A stretch of 64,000 nucleotides of DNA from an uncultured Colwellia sp. (GCA_913058145.1 CAJXQM010000008.1:1-64000), one strand, 5' to 3'. Positions 26,992 through 36,573 are shown, counted from the first letter of the stretch. The notes: generated by a model not told the origin, from the letters alone. Numbers and translations: made by a program.

Positions 26992-28269
26992 TTAAAGAAG
27001 TAGAAATAGATAAGCATTAAATTCAGCAATGCTTCTTTTTTTAAGTAGCTCAACCACGGGCAGACTTAACTTACCTTGATTAGACATAATATATTTATAG
27101 GCGATTTTTGACGAGTTTTTATCGATTTTGTAATTTTTTTGCCATCTATCTAAAGGGAGGTAATGCTCATCATTCAGCGCAATAAGGTGTCGTCCATAGC
27201 CATACAAATTATTATTAGCGGTAAAAGGTACCACCTCGGTTTTATTCTTAGCGCTTAAATCAACAGGCAATACATCATAGATACCCCTGAATGTATCTTG
27301 AGAAATCATGATGTTATTCGTAAATGAATTTTTACCACCAGAGTTTTTTATATTAACTGCCCACTTAGCGCGTTTAGCCATAATCATCAAATTATCAGAT
27401 ACGTTGATTAAGCTTGAACCAACAGCACCATCACCTTTAAAAATTGAAATGCCAGCGGCTTTGTTATTAATGATAATGTTATTGTTAATGTTTCCATCAA
27501 CAACGCCATCTAAGTTAATAGCACTACCGCCCACTAAGCCATTACCACTGAAATAGTTATTAGATATTTCTACATTCGATATTATTCCATCCCCTTTTAC
27601 GTTTGCTGCTCCTCCCATGCTAAGGTCACCATTTATTTGGACTCCGCAGCCATTAAAATTTTGTATAAAATTAGACGTGATTTTAACATTGTCACCGCTG
27701 TTAGAATGATAAATACCGTGTTGCTCTGCGGGGCCTACAATGATGTTGTTTGTGGCTGTAAAATAATTTGAGTGGTTGGTAAATATTCCCCATACAGCAT
27801 TATTAGTGAGTTTATTACTCTCGAGTATAATGTGGTGACTATTGTTAACTCTAATGCCTGCTCGGGGTGAATGGTTAATATTGAATCCGGTCAGTATTAA
27901 ATAAGATGATTTTTTGATCTCTACTAGATCTTTAGACTTTTTAGGGTTTAATGAAACCTCTGCTTTACCAATAGAAAACGAACCATTAAAGGTAATCGGC
28001 TGCTCAACTGTTCCGTGAATGTTATTTAGGGTGAAGGCAGGGTAAACACCTTTTTTAAAATAGACAAAATCACCTGGGCTTAGTTGTTTTAACAAAAAAG
28101 AGTTTAAAGCACAGGCATTACTTTTATTACAAAGACAGCTTTGTTTTGTGCAGTAGTCACGGGGTGGTGAAGGAGGCGATATCCAATACTCTTTTGCATA
28201 TAATGGCTCGGTATAGCAGATGAAGATAATGCAAAAAATACTCGTTTTTATTAACGTGTAAAAATCCAT
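26992..28269 (-). CDS. Secreted right-handed parallel beta-helix repeat protein
   Basis: Signal peptide MDFYTLIKTSIFCIIFICYTE.. ending at LYA-K, then a long series of repeats of the form N-N-x-I/F in short strands (for example ILESNKLTNNAVWGIFTN and GIYHSNSGDNVKITS), the pattern of pectate-lyase-like beta-helices. Four Cys cluster near residues 40-55 of the precursor. I chose ATG 28269 because GGAA lies eight bases upstream and it gives a standard signal peptide; the ATG at 28311 overlaps the exosortase gene. Candidate function: periplasmic polysaccharide lyase or epimerase that trims or edits the EPS. No catalytic residues are assigned with confidence. Confidence 0.75.
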   Translation of the reverse strand: MDFYTLIKTSIFCIIFICYTEPLYAKEYWISPPSPPRDYCTKQSCLCNKSNACALNSFLLKQLSPGDFVYFKKGVYPAFTLNNIHGTVEQPITFNGSFSIGKAEVSLNPKKSKDLVEIKKSSYLILTGFNINHSPRAGIRVNNSHHIILESNKLTNNAVWGIFTNHSNYFTATNNIIVGPAEQHGIYHSNSGDNVKITSNFIQNFNGCGVQINGDLSMGGAANVKGDGIISNVEISNNYFSGNGLVGGSAINLDGVVDGNINNNIIINNKAAGISIFKGDGAVGSSLINVSDNLMIMAKRAKWAVNIKNSGGKNSFTNNIMISQDTFRGIYDVLPVDLSAKNKTEVVPFTANNNLYGYGRHLIALNDEHYLPLDRWQKNYKIDKNSSKIAYKYIMSNQGKLSLPVVELLKKRSIAEFNAYLFLLL

Positions 28270-28291
28270 TTTTAAATTTCCAGTAAAAGCA

Positions 28292-29716
28292 TTAAATATT
28301 CTTAAAACCATTTAAGAATATTGTTAATCTTGTTTGCTCAAGTTCACAGTTTGTTTTACACGGGATGCTAATCCAATGTAATTTTGTTGCTTTTGTTCCT
28401 GATATCCCCACTTTAATTCTAGCAATTTTAAACATTTTTTTATTAGCAAACAGTTTAGTGTTAATTTGTAATGTTGTGGCGATTAAGCTTTTTTGAGCTT
28501 TTTGCTCTACTGTGACAATATTCCATTGTTTATATTGATAGCTATCATTTATTTGCCAACTATCAGGTGCTATTTTATTATTATAAAAGGTTGGTTTTGC
28601 ATCTAAATCATAACCAGAAAAATTATAAGTTTTCATCAATATGTGAGTGTCCTCAATGGTTAAAACATTATCACTAACACGGGTGTAGTATTGAACAAAA
28701 GGTTTTAATTCTCGTTGCTTGTGATATTTTTCTAATGATTTTGATATTAAGTGCTGATCAGATATTAAACTATTTGAAATAGTCGTAGAGCTAATTAACA
28801 AACCGCTTAAGACTAATAGTATTGTTGAGAAATTGATTTTTTGTTTTAATTTCAATATTGATGGAGCGAGGTCTTCAGTTAAATGATTGCCAAAAAAAAA
28901 TAATATAACCATAAAAGGAATAAATATATACCAACCAAAATTATTATGATCAACCATTAAGCTGCTGGTCATATTGGTATATTGGCCAATAACTATTAAT
29001 AATGTTATTCGTATCCAATTAGTAATTAAAGCACCCATAATTGCGACGGCAATAAACAGGGTAATATTACGAATATTTTTCATGTGAAGAAATACAAATA
29101 AAGAACTAATAGCAATCGAGACAATAAAGTATCGTAAACCACTGCAACCGCCTGCAATCTCAAATACCCCCGCAGGAATAGAAACAAAATTACCTTCAAC
29201 ATAAGTAGGTATGCCGGTAAAACTCATCATGAAGTTAACAGCATTAACCGACATGCTTTGTAATATTACGGCTAATGGCCCCCACATCGGAATGATTAAA
29301 ATGAGAAAAGCAGCAGGAAATATCACTCGCCAATGGTATTGATACAACAGAAGGATTGCAGAAATAATAATACCTAAGCTTGTAAGCCAATAACCCACAC
29401 TTATTTGTGCAGATGCTGTAATGAAAAGCCCATAACAGGAAGAAAAAAACAATAAAAAGCCAAACACTGAAAAGTGAGCTCTATATACAAGTAATTTATC
29501 ATTTTGTAATTGGTAATATAAATATAAGGTAATGAACGGAATTAAATAAGCATGCGAATAGGTACCGTCATCAAAACTATGGCGCCAAAGTGTCGTAATA
29601 ACAGGAAGATTCAACAACATAAAGAGTAGTAGAAGTATCATTATTCCAATGATGGGGCTATTGCATTTTATTTTTTTTATCAGAGTCATATTGTTTAGCA
29701 TAGATTTAATTACCAT
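28292..29716 (-). CDS. xrtA: Exosortase A (XrtA) with fused C-terminal EpsI-like domain
   Basis: Inner-membrane cysteine transpeptidase that recognises PEP-CTERM signals. About eight membrane segments are spread over residues 20-310. The catalytic signature is complete: GGCSGLRY with Cys191, NWIRI with Arg236 and DHNNFGW with His257. After the last membrane helix, residues 320-474 form a soluble periplasmic domain in the position of the EpsI (DUF3485) fusion typical of XrtA. It overlaps the upstream GT2 gene by 11 bases. This gene defines the locus type and explains the PEP-CTERM proteins at 49-903 and 36704-37549. Confidence 0.95.
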   Translation of the reverse strand: MVIKSMLNNMTLIKKIKCNSPIIGIMILLLLFMLLNLPVITTLWRHSFDDGTYSHAYLIPFITLYLYYQLQNDKLLVYRAHFSVFGFLLFFSSCYGLFITASAQISVGYWLTSLGIIISAILLLYQYHWRVIFPAAFLILIIPMWGPLAVILQSMSVNAVNFMMSFTGIPTYVEGNFVSIPAGVFEIAGGCSGLRYFIVSIAISSLFVFLHMKNIRNITLFIAVAIMGALITNWIRITLLIVIGQYTNMTSSLMVDHNNFGWYIFIPFMVILFFFGNHLTEDLAPSILKLKQKINFSTILLVLSGLLISSTTISNSLISDQHLISKSLEKYHKQRELKPFVQYYTRVSDNVLTIEDTHILMKTYNFSGYDLDAKPTFYNNKIAPDSWQINDSYQYKQWNIVTVEQKAQKSLIATTLQINTKLFANKKMFKIARIKVGISGTKATKLHWISIPCKTNCELEQTRLTIFLNGFKNI

Positions 29717-30662
29717 GAATGGTTTTATATTCTTCGAGTTTTATGCCAAAAAAACCTGAAATGGTTCCTGCAAAAGAACAAAATCTAAACAAGCCATTAA
29801 CTACAGTAGTTTTGTTAAAGGTTATTAACCCCAGTAAACAATAAGCTAACCCCCTAACAAACCGAGTTCCTGCCATTGTTAAGCAATAAAGTACGGCCAA
29901 TAAAAATGAGTCTTCAAATAAATGACTACGAGTAAAACCTATGCCTGAGCGAAATCCTCGGCGTAAAAACCATTTTATAGTTGCCCGTGATTTGGGGAAT
30001 TCTTCAATAACAGGTGCGTCAGTATAAAAAGCTTTAAAGCCTGCTTTATGACATTTTAGCGAAAAATGATAATCACTGGCGCCTGTCATCGCAAAGCGCT
30101 TGTCAAATGCGGGGGTGATTTTTTCAAGTACATTACGGCATATCAATAAGTTATTAGTGTAAAATTTATTAACAACATCACCTTCTTTCAATGGGTTTTT
30201 TCCGTAGATTAATTCAACCGCCCATGAGGGGGTGTCTTGTTCTCCAACAGAAAGAACATGACTAGTGACTACGTCAGCATTATATTCTTTCTGTTTATTT
30301 AAAAGTTTTTGCGCCCAATTATTCTCGGCAGGCCACTCATCGTCATCAATAAAAAAAAGATATTGAGCATCCGTTTGAAGAAACTCAGTGATGCATTTAT
30401 TCCGTGCGGCAACAATCCCTGCTGTTTTTTCACAGGCGTATGTTATTTTAAAAGGACTGACAGAAGAGATTTCATTAACAATATCTACGGCTGTTTGTTC
30501 GCTTGCATTATCAACCACTAGAATATTTAACAATGTATTTTTATCAACACTTTGTTTGGTTAATGATTCAAGTAATCGTTTTAACCATATCGGCCTACGG
30601 CATGTTATTATTGCGATCGTTGCGGAGCGAGTATGTAATTCCATTTTTTTATGTAAGTCCAT
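29706..30662 (-). CDS. Glycosyltransferase family 2 (exosortase-linked)
   Basis: GT-A fold enzyme of 318 residues. ATIAIITCRRPIWLKRLLES and ILVVDNASEQ form the nucleotide site, LFFIDDDEWPAE the DxD site, and MTGASDYHFSL the acceptor/base region. A hydrophobic C-terminal segment (about 245-300) may anchor it to the membrane. Directly coupled to the exosortase gene by an 11-base overlap, so it may glycosylate something in the same pathway; that link is inferred from position only. Confidence 0.88.
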   Translation of the reverse strand: MDLHKKMELHTRSATIAIITCRRPIWLKRLLESLTKQSVDKNTLLNILVVDNASEQTAVDIVNEISSVSPFKITYACEKTAGIVAARNKCITEFLQTDAQYLFFIDDDEWPAENNWAQKLLNKQKEYNADVVTSHVLSVGEQDTPSWAVELIYGKNPLKEGDVVNKFYTNNLLICRNVLEKITPAFDKRFAMTGASDYHFSLKCHKAGFKAFYTDAPVIEEFPKSRATIKWFLRRGFRSGIGFTRSHLFEDSFLLAVLYCLTMAGTRFVRGLAYCLLGLITFNKTTVVNGLFRFCSFAGTISGFFGIKLEEYKTIHGN

Positions 30663-30686
30663 TTTTTAACATCCTATTGCGATTTT

Positions 30687-31835
30687 TTAGTATCCTATTT
30701 CGATTACAGCACTACGCGAAGTAGCTTCTAATGTTTTTAGTTTTATGTCATCTATCAATACACTCCCTCCATGGTAATTAATATATGGCTCACCAATCAT
30801 AAAATAATCGGGATAAGCGCTATTTATAGGCCAAGAGGTAAATTTTTGTCCTAGGAAGGTTTGCACGTGGTTATCTATACAGCGGGTATCTAGCTCTTCT
30901 GGTGTTTGGTTGTAATGGAATATACAGTTTTTATGAAAATCTATTTTATTTTTGTATGTGGTTTGACCCGCATTTTTAAACCTACCTGTAATTGAAAACT
31001 TATAAAAGAGGCTAGTTCGTGTAAACGTAACCGCATACCATTCATTAGGTAAATAATTATCTATAGGTGTATCTGAAATTTTTTGCCAGCGTCTATCAAC
31101 ATAGCGAATAAATTTTTTACCCAAAGCGGTATGTGTGTCACTTGTATCATTAAGCGCAATAACGTTTACCGTATTCTGGTCATTTTTTCTATTCCAACTA
31201 TTAATAACAAACTTACGATGGTGATGGCTCCATATGTTGTTATTGGGCTTTGGTAACTGATCTACTAGGGCGAACCAATAAAAGCCGTTATGTCCAACAC
31301 TTGAACTTTCTCGCCAAGGACCTGCCATTTTATTGCCATCACTATATCCCGTCAACTCACTTTCATCGCCGTAATCAATGAAGCCTATTTTGAAACTGAG
31401 TTCATATTTTTTAGGTAAAGCCTTTTTAGGGCGTAATATCACTGCATCAGTATGAATGGGTGTGCTTAATTTTAATACCTTGTTATTGGCGTTGAGGGGA
31501 TCTATTACTATATCTAGATAATCTATGAGTATGGGCTCCTTTGTTCTTGTATATATCTCAGCCGTTAACCAATTATTTTCTCCTAATGGAATAGTATTTT
31601 TTAAGGCGCCAGGTGGTGATGTTTTTGGTTGCTGATCATATTTGCCAGATTCAGTATAAGGTCCTGTGTTTTTCTTTTGATCGGCGGTCCATTTCGGTGT
31701 ATTTAAAAAAGGAAAGGTTTCAAAGTTTTCATTGAGTATAGAATTTTTGTGCGAACCATGATGCTCTACTTTTTTTGAACAGCTAAAAAGAAAAATGGGA
31801 AAAATTAATAACGTGTGTTTTGCTAGCTGTTTCAA
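30687..31835 (-). CDS. Secreted lipoprotein, function unknown (jelly-roll/lyase-like candidate)
   Basis: Lipoprotein signal with lipobox FLFSC-SK near residues 16-21. TTG start with AAGGAG six bases upstream. The mature part is rich in aromatic and charged residues; segments such as LSFKIGFIDYGDESE, FYWFALVDQLPKPNNNIWSHHHRKFVI and FLGQKFTSWPINS suggest a beta-sandwich of the kind found in polysaccharide lyases and carbohydrate-binding proteins, but I cannot name the family. First gene of the minus-strand exosortase block, divergent from the EEP gene. Possible role: surface protein that binds or cleaves the EPS. Low certainty on function, high on being a real gene. Confidence 0.65.
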   Translation of the reverse strand: MKQLAKHTLLIFPIFLFSCSKKVEHHGSHKNSILNENFETFPFLNTPKWTADQKKNTGPYTESGKYDQQPKTSPPGALKNTIPLGENNWLTAEIYTRTKEPILIDYLDIVIDPLNANNKVLKLSTPIHTDAVILRPKKALPKKYELSFKIGFIDYGDESELTGYSDGNKMAGPWRESSSVGHNGFYWFALVDQLPKPNNNIWSHHHRKFVINSWNRKNDQNTVNVIALNDTSDTHTALGKKFIRYVDRRWQKISDTPIDNYLPNEWYAVTFTRTSLFYKFSITGRFKNAGQTTYKNKIDFHKNCIFHYNQTPEELDTRCIDNHVQTFLGQKFTSWPINSAYPDYFMIGEPYINYHGGSVLIDDIKLKTLEATSRSAVIEIGY

Positions 31836-31922
31836 GTGAGCTCCTTATGTTTTACTGTCAAATATCCATTTCAGATGAGTATATCAAAAGTTAAATAAGC
31901 GTTAAAACTTACCTTTTTACTA

Positions 31923-31949
31923 TAATATTAACTAGTATAGTTAATATTA
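31923..31949. promoter_or_regulatory. Perfect 10-bp palindrome in a divergent promoter region (operator candidate)
   Basis: TAATATTAAC at 31923-31932 and its exact reverse complement GTTAATATTA at 31940-31949 are separated by a 7-base spacer (TAGTATA). The element lies in the 136-base gap between two divergent genes, 23 bases before the start of the EEP gene. Symmetry and placement fit a dimeric regulator site overlapping a promoter. No regulator is encoded nearby. Confidence 0.5.
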
Positions 31950-31971
31950 AGTTTTTAATAGCTATATACAG

Positions 31972-32973
31972 ATGAAAAATTTGAATAAATTACTTTGGTT
32001 AAGTGTTATTGCTAAAACGTCCCTTTATTTCTTTTATTTTAGTAGTTTACTTGTGGCTCTTTGTACTATTATGCCTTGGTCTACACTGTGGTCTTTGGTT
32101 GAAATACCTTTGTTATTCGCGCCCAGATGGTGGCTTTTTTTACTCTTACTGCCCGTTGTAATCATAGACCGGTCATTAATTATTAAGCAATGGAAATGGG
32201 TCTTGGCAACCATTTTTATTGTTTTTTTCTATTTTAATTTTCAAGTACCTATTGGTAACCTCTGGGTGAATTCTACAGGGCAATCATTATCAATCATGTC
32301 GGTTAACTTAGGTGGGGGTATTGAAAACCCAGCGTTGATGAAGGAGCAGATTGTTAACGAGCAATTAGTACTTATCGCTTTTCAAGAAACCTCTAAAATA
32401 GAAGTGAAAAAAGTAGTCCCTCAGGGGTGGGATTTACACTGTATTGGACAAACATGCTTAGCAAGTGCTTATAAACTAGAGTATGTTAATGGTCAGAGTC
32501 GCCAAATGTTGGGTGGTTGGGGACAGCTTGGTTTATTGTACCAATTACAGATTAATGAACGAAAAATTTATGTCATGAATCTTCATTTAGAAACACCCCG
32601 TAAAGGATATGAAGATTTTCAATTATCTAAATTAAATTTTGACGCGATTTTTAAAAATACAGAACAACGATATATTGAGTCTAGTATTATTTCTAGTTGG
32701 ATAGAAAATAAAACCCCTTTAATCATATTGGGTGATTTTAATATGCCTGTTGAAAGTTCGATTTATCGTGAAAATTTTGGTCAGTATCAAAATGCTTTTA
32801 ATGAGGCTGGCTTTGGCTTTGGCTTTACTAAGCACATTCGAATGTTAAGTGTGAGAATAGATCATATTTTAACCGACGACAGCTTTAGTATTCTAGAGGC
32901 TAAAATTGGGAATGATGTTGGGAGTGACCATAGCCCAATATTAGCTACTATTGTGTTAAATGAAGCGCTTTAG
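31972..32973 (+). CDS. Endonuclease/exonuclease/phosphatase (EEP) family membrane protein
   Basis: Three hydrophobic segments (about 10-35, 42-62 and 70-88) anchor an EEP-fold domain: SIMSVNLGGG (metal/phosphate loop), AFQETSK (catalytic Glu), ILGDFNMPVESS (DxN), RIDHILTD and GSDHSPI (catalytic His pair). Such proteins hydrolyse phosphodiesters or phosphomonoesters; with this topology the domain is probably periplasmic. It precedes PrsT by about 200 bases on the same strand. EEP proteins recur in XrtA loci, where a role in releasing undecaprenyl-linked or lipid phosphate is conceivable but unproven. Confidence 0.82.
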   Translation: MKNLNKLLWLSVIAKTSLYFFYFSSLLVALCTIMPWSTLWSLVEIPLLFAPRWWLFLLLLPVVIIDRSLIIKQWKWVLATIFIVFFYFNFQVPIGNLWVNSTGQSLSIMSVNLGGGIENPALMKEQIVNEQLVLIAFQETSKIEVKKVVPQGWDLHCIGQTCLASAYKLEYVNGQSRQMLGGWGQLGLLYQLQINERKIYVMNLHLETPRKGYEDFQLSKLNFDAIFKNTEQRYIESSIISSWIENKTPLIILGDFNMPVESSIYRENFGQYQNAFNEAGFGFGFTKHIRMLSVRIDHILTDDSFSILEAKIGNDVGSDHSPILATIVLNEAL

Positions 32974-33179
32974 TTCGTCCGTGACATAATAAATATTGAA
33001 TCAGACTATTAATCTGGTGATTAAAAGTAGAGCAATAAAAGGTGAAAACTCAGCCTTGATAACAGCATTTTTCTGTAGGTGAAGCTTCTGTAAATTACGT
33101 TACGCCTATGTTTTTAGGATAAGTGACTTGAAAAGAAAGAATACAAAATTTTAGTTAATATATCTCTAAAGGAATAAAG

Positions 33180-35930
33180 ATGAATTATAAAAAAGTGCTG
33201 CTTCCCATAATAATTTATGTTGTTTTATCTGGAGGGCTATCTGGTTGTAGCAAAGATAAAGCTGCAGAAGAATATTTAAATAGTGCTCAGGTTTTTTTTC
33301 AACAAGGACAAAATTCCGAGGCAATTATTAGCCTTAAAAATTTATTGCAAAAAGATTCAAACAATGCGGAAGGTAGGTTCTTGTTAGGTTCAATTTACCT
33401 ACATAGGGGAAATAGTACCTCGGCACTTAAAGAGTTGTTATTGGCACATAGATTAGGGCTTAATAATCAAGACTTGTATCCATTACTCGCTAGAGCCTAC
33501 CTATTAGAAGAGCAACCCCTTGACGTCCTCAGCCTCAGAAAAGAAATAAGTATTAATGGGGATGCATTGGTTCATTACTTAGCGTATGAAATTTTTGCTA
33601 ATTTAAGGTTAGGAAAAGAGCCGGAAGCATCAAACCTACTTAGTCAGTCTGACCAATTTGGACGCGGCACTCTATACAATACATTAGCCCACGCATACTT
33701 TAAATTATCTCTAAATGAGCTAGAAGAATCTATCAATTTCATTAATAAAGGGCTAGAGATAGATTCAAATCAGCCCGATCTAAACCTGTTGGCGGGTCAA
33801 GTTGCTTTTCTTCGAAAAGATTATCCAGCTGCAATTATTGCTTTTGAAAATCATATAGCAATTCAGCCTAAATCTATGATGGCTTATTCAATGTTAGCCA
33901 ATGCGGCATTACAAGACAAACAATTTGCAAAAGCTGAAAAATATGCTGATATTTTACTTAAAATTAACCCTAACTTAGGTCTGGTCAATCAAATAAAAGC
34001 TCATACACGCTATCAGGCGGGTGATTTGAAGGCTGCAAATACGGCAGCAATCAAAGCGATACAAGTTGGTAACACTAGTGTAGGAATGAAAATTGTTGCA
34101 GGTGTTAGTGCATTTAAACTTGAACATTTTCAACAAGCATACGATTACCTTGATAGTATAAAAAATGAAGTTCCGGCTGCACATCCGGCAAGGAAGTTTC
34201 TAGCACTTGCTGAATTACGTTTAGGTTATACGGTAGAAGCAGTAGATACATTTAACTCTATGACAGACTTCACTTCTAAAGACGTAGGGTTTTTATCCTC
34301 AGCATCAAATGTTTTAATGCAAGCGGGTCAGTATGATGCGGCTAAATCATTACTAGGAAAGGCCAAAATAGCGAGTCCAAATGATCCAAAACAACTTTTA
34401 CGCTCAGGTATACTAAAATCAGCTATGCAGGATAAAGATGCATTTTTAGAATTTGAAAAAGCATTAGCGTTAGATCCTACATTTAAGGATGCGGAAAAAG
34501 CACTCGCTATAGAATATTTGACTCAGGGGACATTTGATAAAGCAGAGAACATTGCGCAAAGATGGATAAATAAATTCCCTAAGCTTGTTGATGGCTATAA
34601 TTTGCTGGCCTTAATTCACATTAAAAAAGGCGAATTTAATCAAGCTAAACCAATACTAGCTAAAGCGATTAAAGTAAAAATAGAAAATGTCGATGCTTAT
34701 TTATATTTAGCGCATATTGCTCAACAAGAAAATAATAAGGAATTAGCTATTGCGGAACTGAATAAAGCAATCATGATAAATCCTAGCAGTTTAAAAATAT
34801 TACATAAGCTCTACCAGTTGACACCAGATGAGATAATGGAAGAAAGAATTACTGCGTATTATAGTACTCACAAGAGCGACATGTCGGCGAATATCCTTAT
34901 GGCAACGGTTTATTATGATCAGCAAGAATATAATAAGACAATTATATTGCTTCAAAATTTAAAGGATGTTGTGGTCGCTCCTTCACCGTACTGGAAATTA
35001 CTCGTTTCTGCACACCAGAAACTTAATAATATGAAAAGTGTCAATAGTAATTTGAATAAATGGGTGATTTCATCTCGGTATAACGCAATAGCAGTGATGA
35101 GTACAATTGGCTTTTACGAAAGTCAAAAACAATATAGTCAGGCAATCAAATTATTAAAAAAAGCAATAGATGAACGTCCAAAAAACCATGCATTTAAAGT
35201 GGCTCAGGTACAGTTTTTGTTACTAATGAACGATGTAATTAACGCTAAAAAATTATTAAGCACTATTAATCGATCTGTTATTCCCAATGCATTCATTATG
35301 GGACTAGAAGGACAAATTTTACTTAGTGAAAATCAAGTGGAATTAGCGATTCCTAAGTTACTTACATACTACCAAATGACCCCTAATAATTTTACAAGTA
35401 GGTTATTAGTTACCGCTTATCGACAAAATAATGAAGATGAGAAAGCCATCCTTCATTTAGAAAATTATTTAGCTAACCATAGTACAGATAGTCAATTACG
35501 ATTCTTGTTGTCGGATATCTATTTGAGTACAGATGTTACTAAAGCGATTGAGCAGTACCTAATTTTACTAGCAAGTGGTGAGGACAATGCTATTATTCTT
35601 AATAATATTTCTTGGGCTTTAGGTGAAAAAGGAGATTATCCTCAGGCATTAAAATATATAAATAATGCGTTAGAAAAATTGCCAAATAGTCCTAAAATTT
35701 TAGATACAAAGGCAATGATCCTTGATAAAAGTGGAAATGCGATGGAAGCATTAACAGTAATAGGCGCAGCTTATAAGCTATCTAATGGGAAGAATAATCA
35801 TGTAGCTTTTAACTATGTTAGATTGTTGATGAATAATGACAAAGTAAAAGCCAAAAATATCCTTTCTCTAGTGGAGCCAAATTCAGCGCAGGAGCACACC
35901 GAGAAGCAAACATTGATAGAGCGACTATAA
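33180..35930 (+). CDS. prsT: PEP-CTERM system TPR-repeat lipoprotein PrsT (copy 1)
   Basis: Large periplasmic TPR lipoprotein that marks XrtA loci. The signal peptide ends in lipobox LSGC with Cys23, then about 890 residues of tetratricopeptide repeats, recognisable by recurring A-x-x-x-L/Y-x-x-x-L-x-x-x-P spacing (for example PKSMMAYSMLANAALQDKQFAKAEKYA). 916 residues matches the TIGR02917-type family. Start is preceded by AAAGGAATAAAG. Likely a scaffold for assembly or export of EPS and PEP-CTERM proteins. A similar-length paralogue lies at 44684-47431. Confidence 0.92.
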   Translation: MNYKKVLLPIIIYVVLSGGLSGCSKDKAAEEYLNSAQVFFQQGQNSEAIISLKNLLQKDSNNAEGRFLLGSIYLHRGNSTSALKELLLAHRLGLNNQDLYPLLARAYLLEEQPLDVLSLRKEISINGDALVHYLAYEIFANLRLGKEPEASNLLSQSDQFGRGTLYNTLAHAYFKLSLNELEESINFINKGLEIDSNQPDLNLLAGQVAFLRKDYPAAIIAFENHIAIQPKSMMAYSMLANAALQDKQFAKAEKYADILLKINPNLGLVNQIKAHTRYQAGDLKAANTAAIKAIQVGNTSVGMKIVAGVSAFKLEHFQQAYDYLDSIKNEVPAAHPARKFLALAELRLGYTVEAVDTFNSMTDFTSKDVGFLSSASNVLMQAGQYDAAKSLLGKAKIASPNDPKQLLRSGILKSAMQDKDAFLEFEKALALDPTFKDAEKALAIEYLTQGTFDKAENIAQRWINKFPKLVDGYNLLALIHIKKGEFNQAKPILAKAIKVKIENVDAYLYLAHIAQQENNKELAIAELNKAIMINPSSLKILHKLYQLTPDEIMEERITAYYSTHKSDMSANILMATVYYDQQEYNKTIILLQNLKDVVVAPSPYWKLLVSAHQKLNNMKSVNSNLNKWVISSRYNAIAVMSTIGFYESQKQYSQAIKLLKKAIDERPKNHAFKVAQVQFLLLMNDVINAKKLLSTINRSVIPNAFIMGLEGQILLSENQVELAIPKLLTYYQMTPNNFTSRLLVTAYRQNNEDEKAILHLENYLANHSTDSQLRFLLSDIYLSTDVTKAIEQYLILLASGEDNAIILNNISWALGEKGDYPQALKYINNALEKLPNSPKILDTKAMILDKSGNAMEALTVIGAAYKLSNGKNNHVAFNYVRLLMNNDKVKAKNILSLVEPNSAQEHTEKQTLIERL

Positions 35931-36573
35931 CTACATATTACACAGTGTCACGGAAATATCGGAACCACGACCCTTTTGTGCGGGATAAGCTAAGCTAGAT
36001 GAGGGAGTAACAGGTAGGGATGGTAGAGGTGGAAATTATTGAACACGGACGCTCCTGCACTGTGTTGATGAGTTTTTATATAGTTACCATCAATATTTGC
36101 ACTCTACATCGCTATCTTTAACTAAACGTGTGAGTAACCGTATCAATATCCCGTTTTTTGACCAAAGAAGAGCATACCGACAGAAAGTATTCTCCTGCGG
36201 CAGGATAGTTTGAAAAGTAATTCAATGTCTCATGTTTTAGTGTGTCAATATTCAACAGTCAACAGTCAACAGTCAACAGCACCAGATGCGTTTGGCGTGT
36301 AATTAGCTCTAAATTTCAATATTTATCGACTGTGCTTCATCCGTTAGGTTTTCATTGTTTTCCAGTCGCCTTAGGCCTCCAAAAAACTCAGAAAAAGTCG
36401 ACATAAAAATGATCTGTATGACCCCGTGAAAGGTAAGTATTGAAAGGGTTGAGGAATATATTAAAGACGAAGCGGGCGATGAATAACAGCATACGATGAC
36501 ATACGTTTGTACAGAGAAAGGAACACGGCTAAAAGCGGTTAAACGACGTTGAGTACTTCATTTTTATTAAATA
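35931..36573. other. Gene-poor gap with decayed-looking sequence
   Basis: No gene that I can support. The composition differs from neighbouring intergenic DNA, with more GC-rich patches such as a TCCTGC-G-GCAGGA mini-palindrome at 36193-36205. Short open stretches exist, for example about 50 codons from 36050 to 36209 without a start codon, and an 18-codon run near 36430-36486. These could be remnants of a lost gene or mobile element, but I could not match them to a family. The tandem 7-mer repeat is listed separately. Nothing resembling tRNA or rRNA is seen. Confidence 0.4.
36252..36279 (+). repeat. Short tandem repeat, four copies of TCAACAG
   Basis: Four perfect consecutive copies of the 7-base unit TCAACAG within the gene-poor gap. 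There is no coding context, so no phase-variation role is implied. The units are contiguous, without spacers, which excludes a CRISPR array. Confidence 0.9.

Noticed and set aside
27308-27556. Plus-strand frame inside the beta-helix gene
   Set aside because: Antisense to the regular Asn/Ile-rich repeats, whose complement gives long open frames without meaning.
36252-36279. Possible CRISPR array
   Set aside because: The 7-base units are contiguous, with no spacers and no cas genes nearby; it is a simple tandem repeat.
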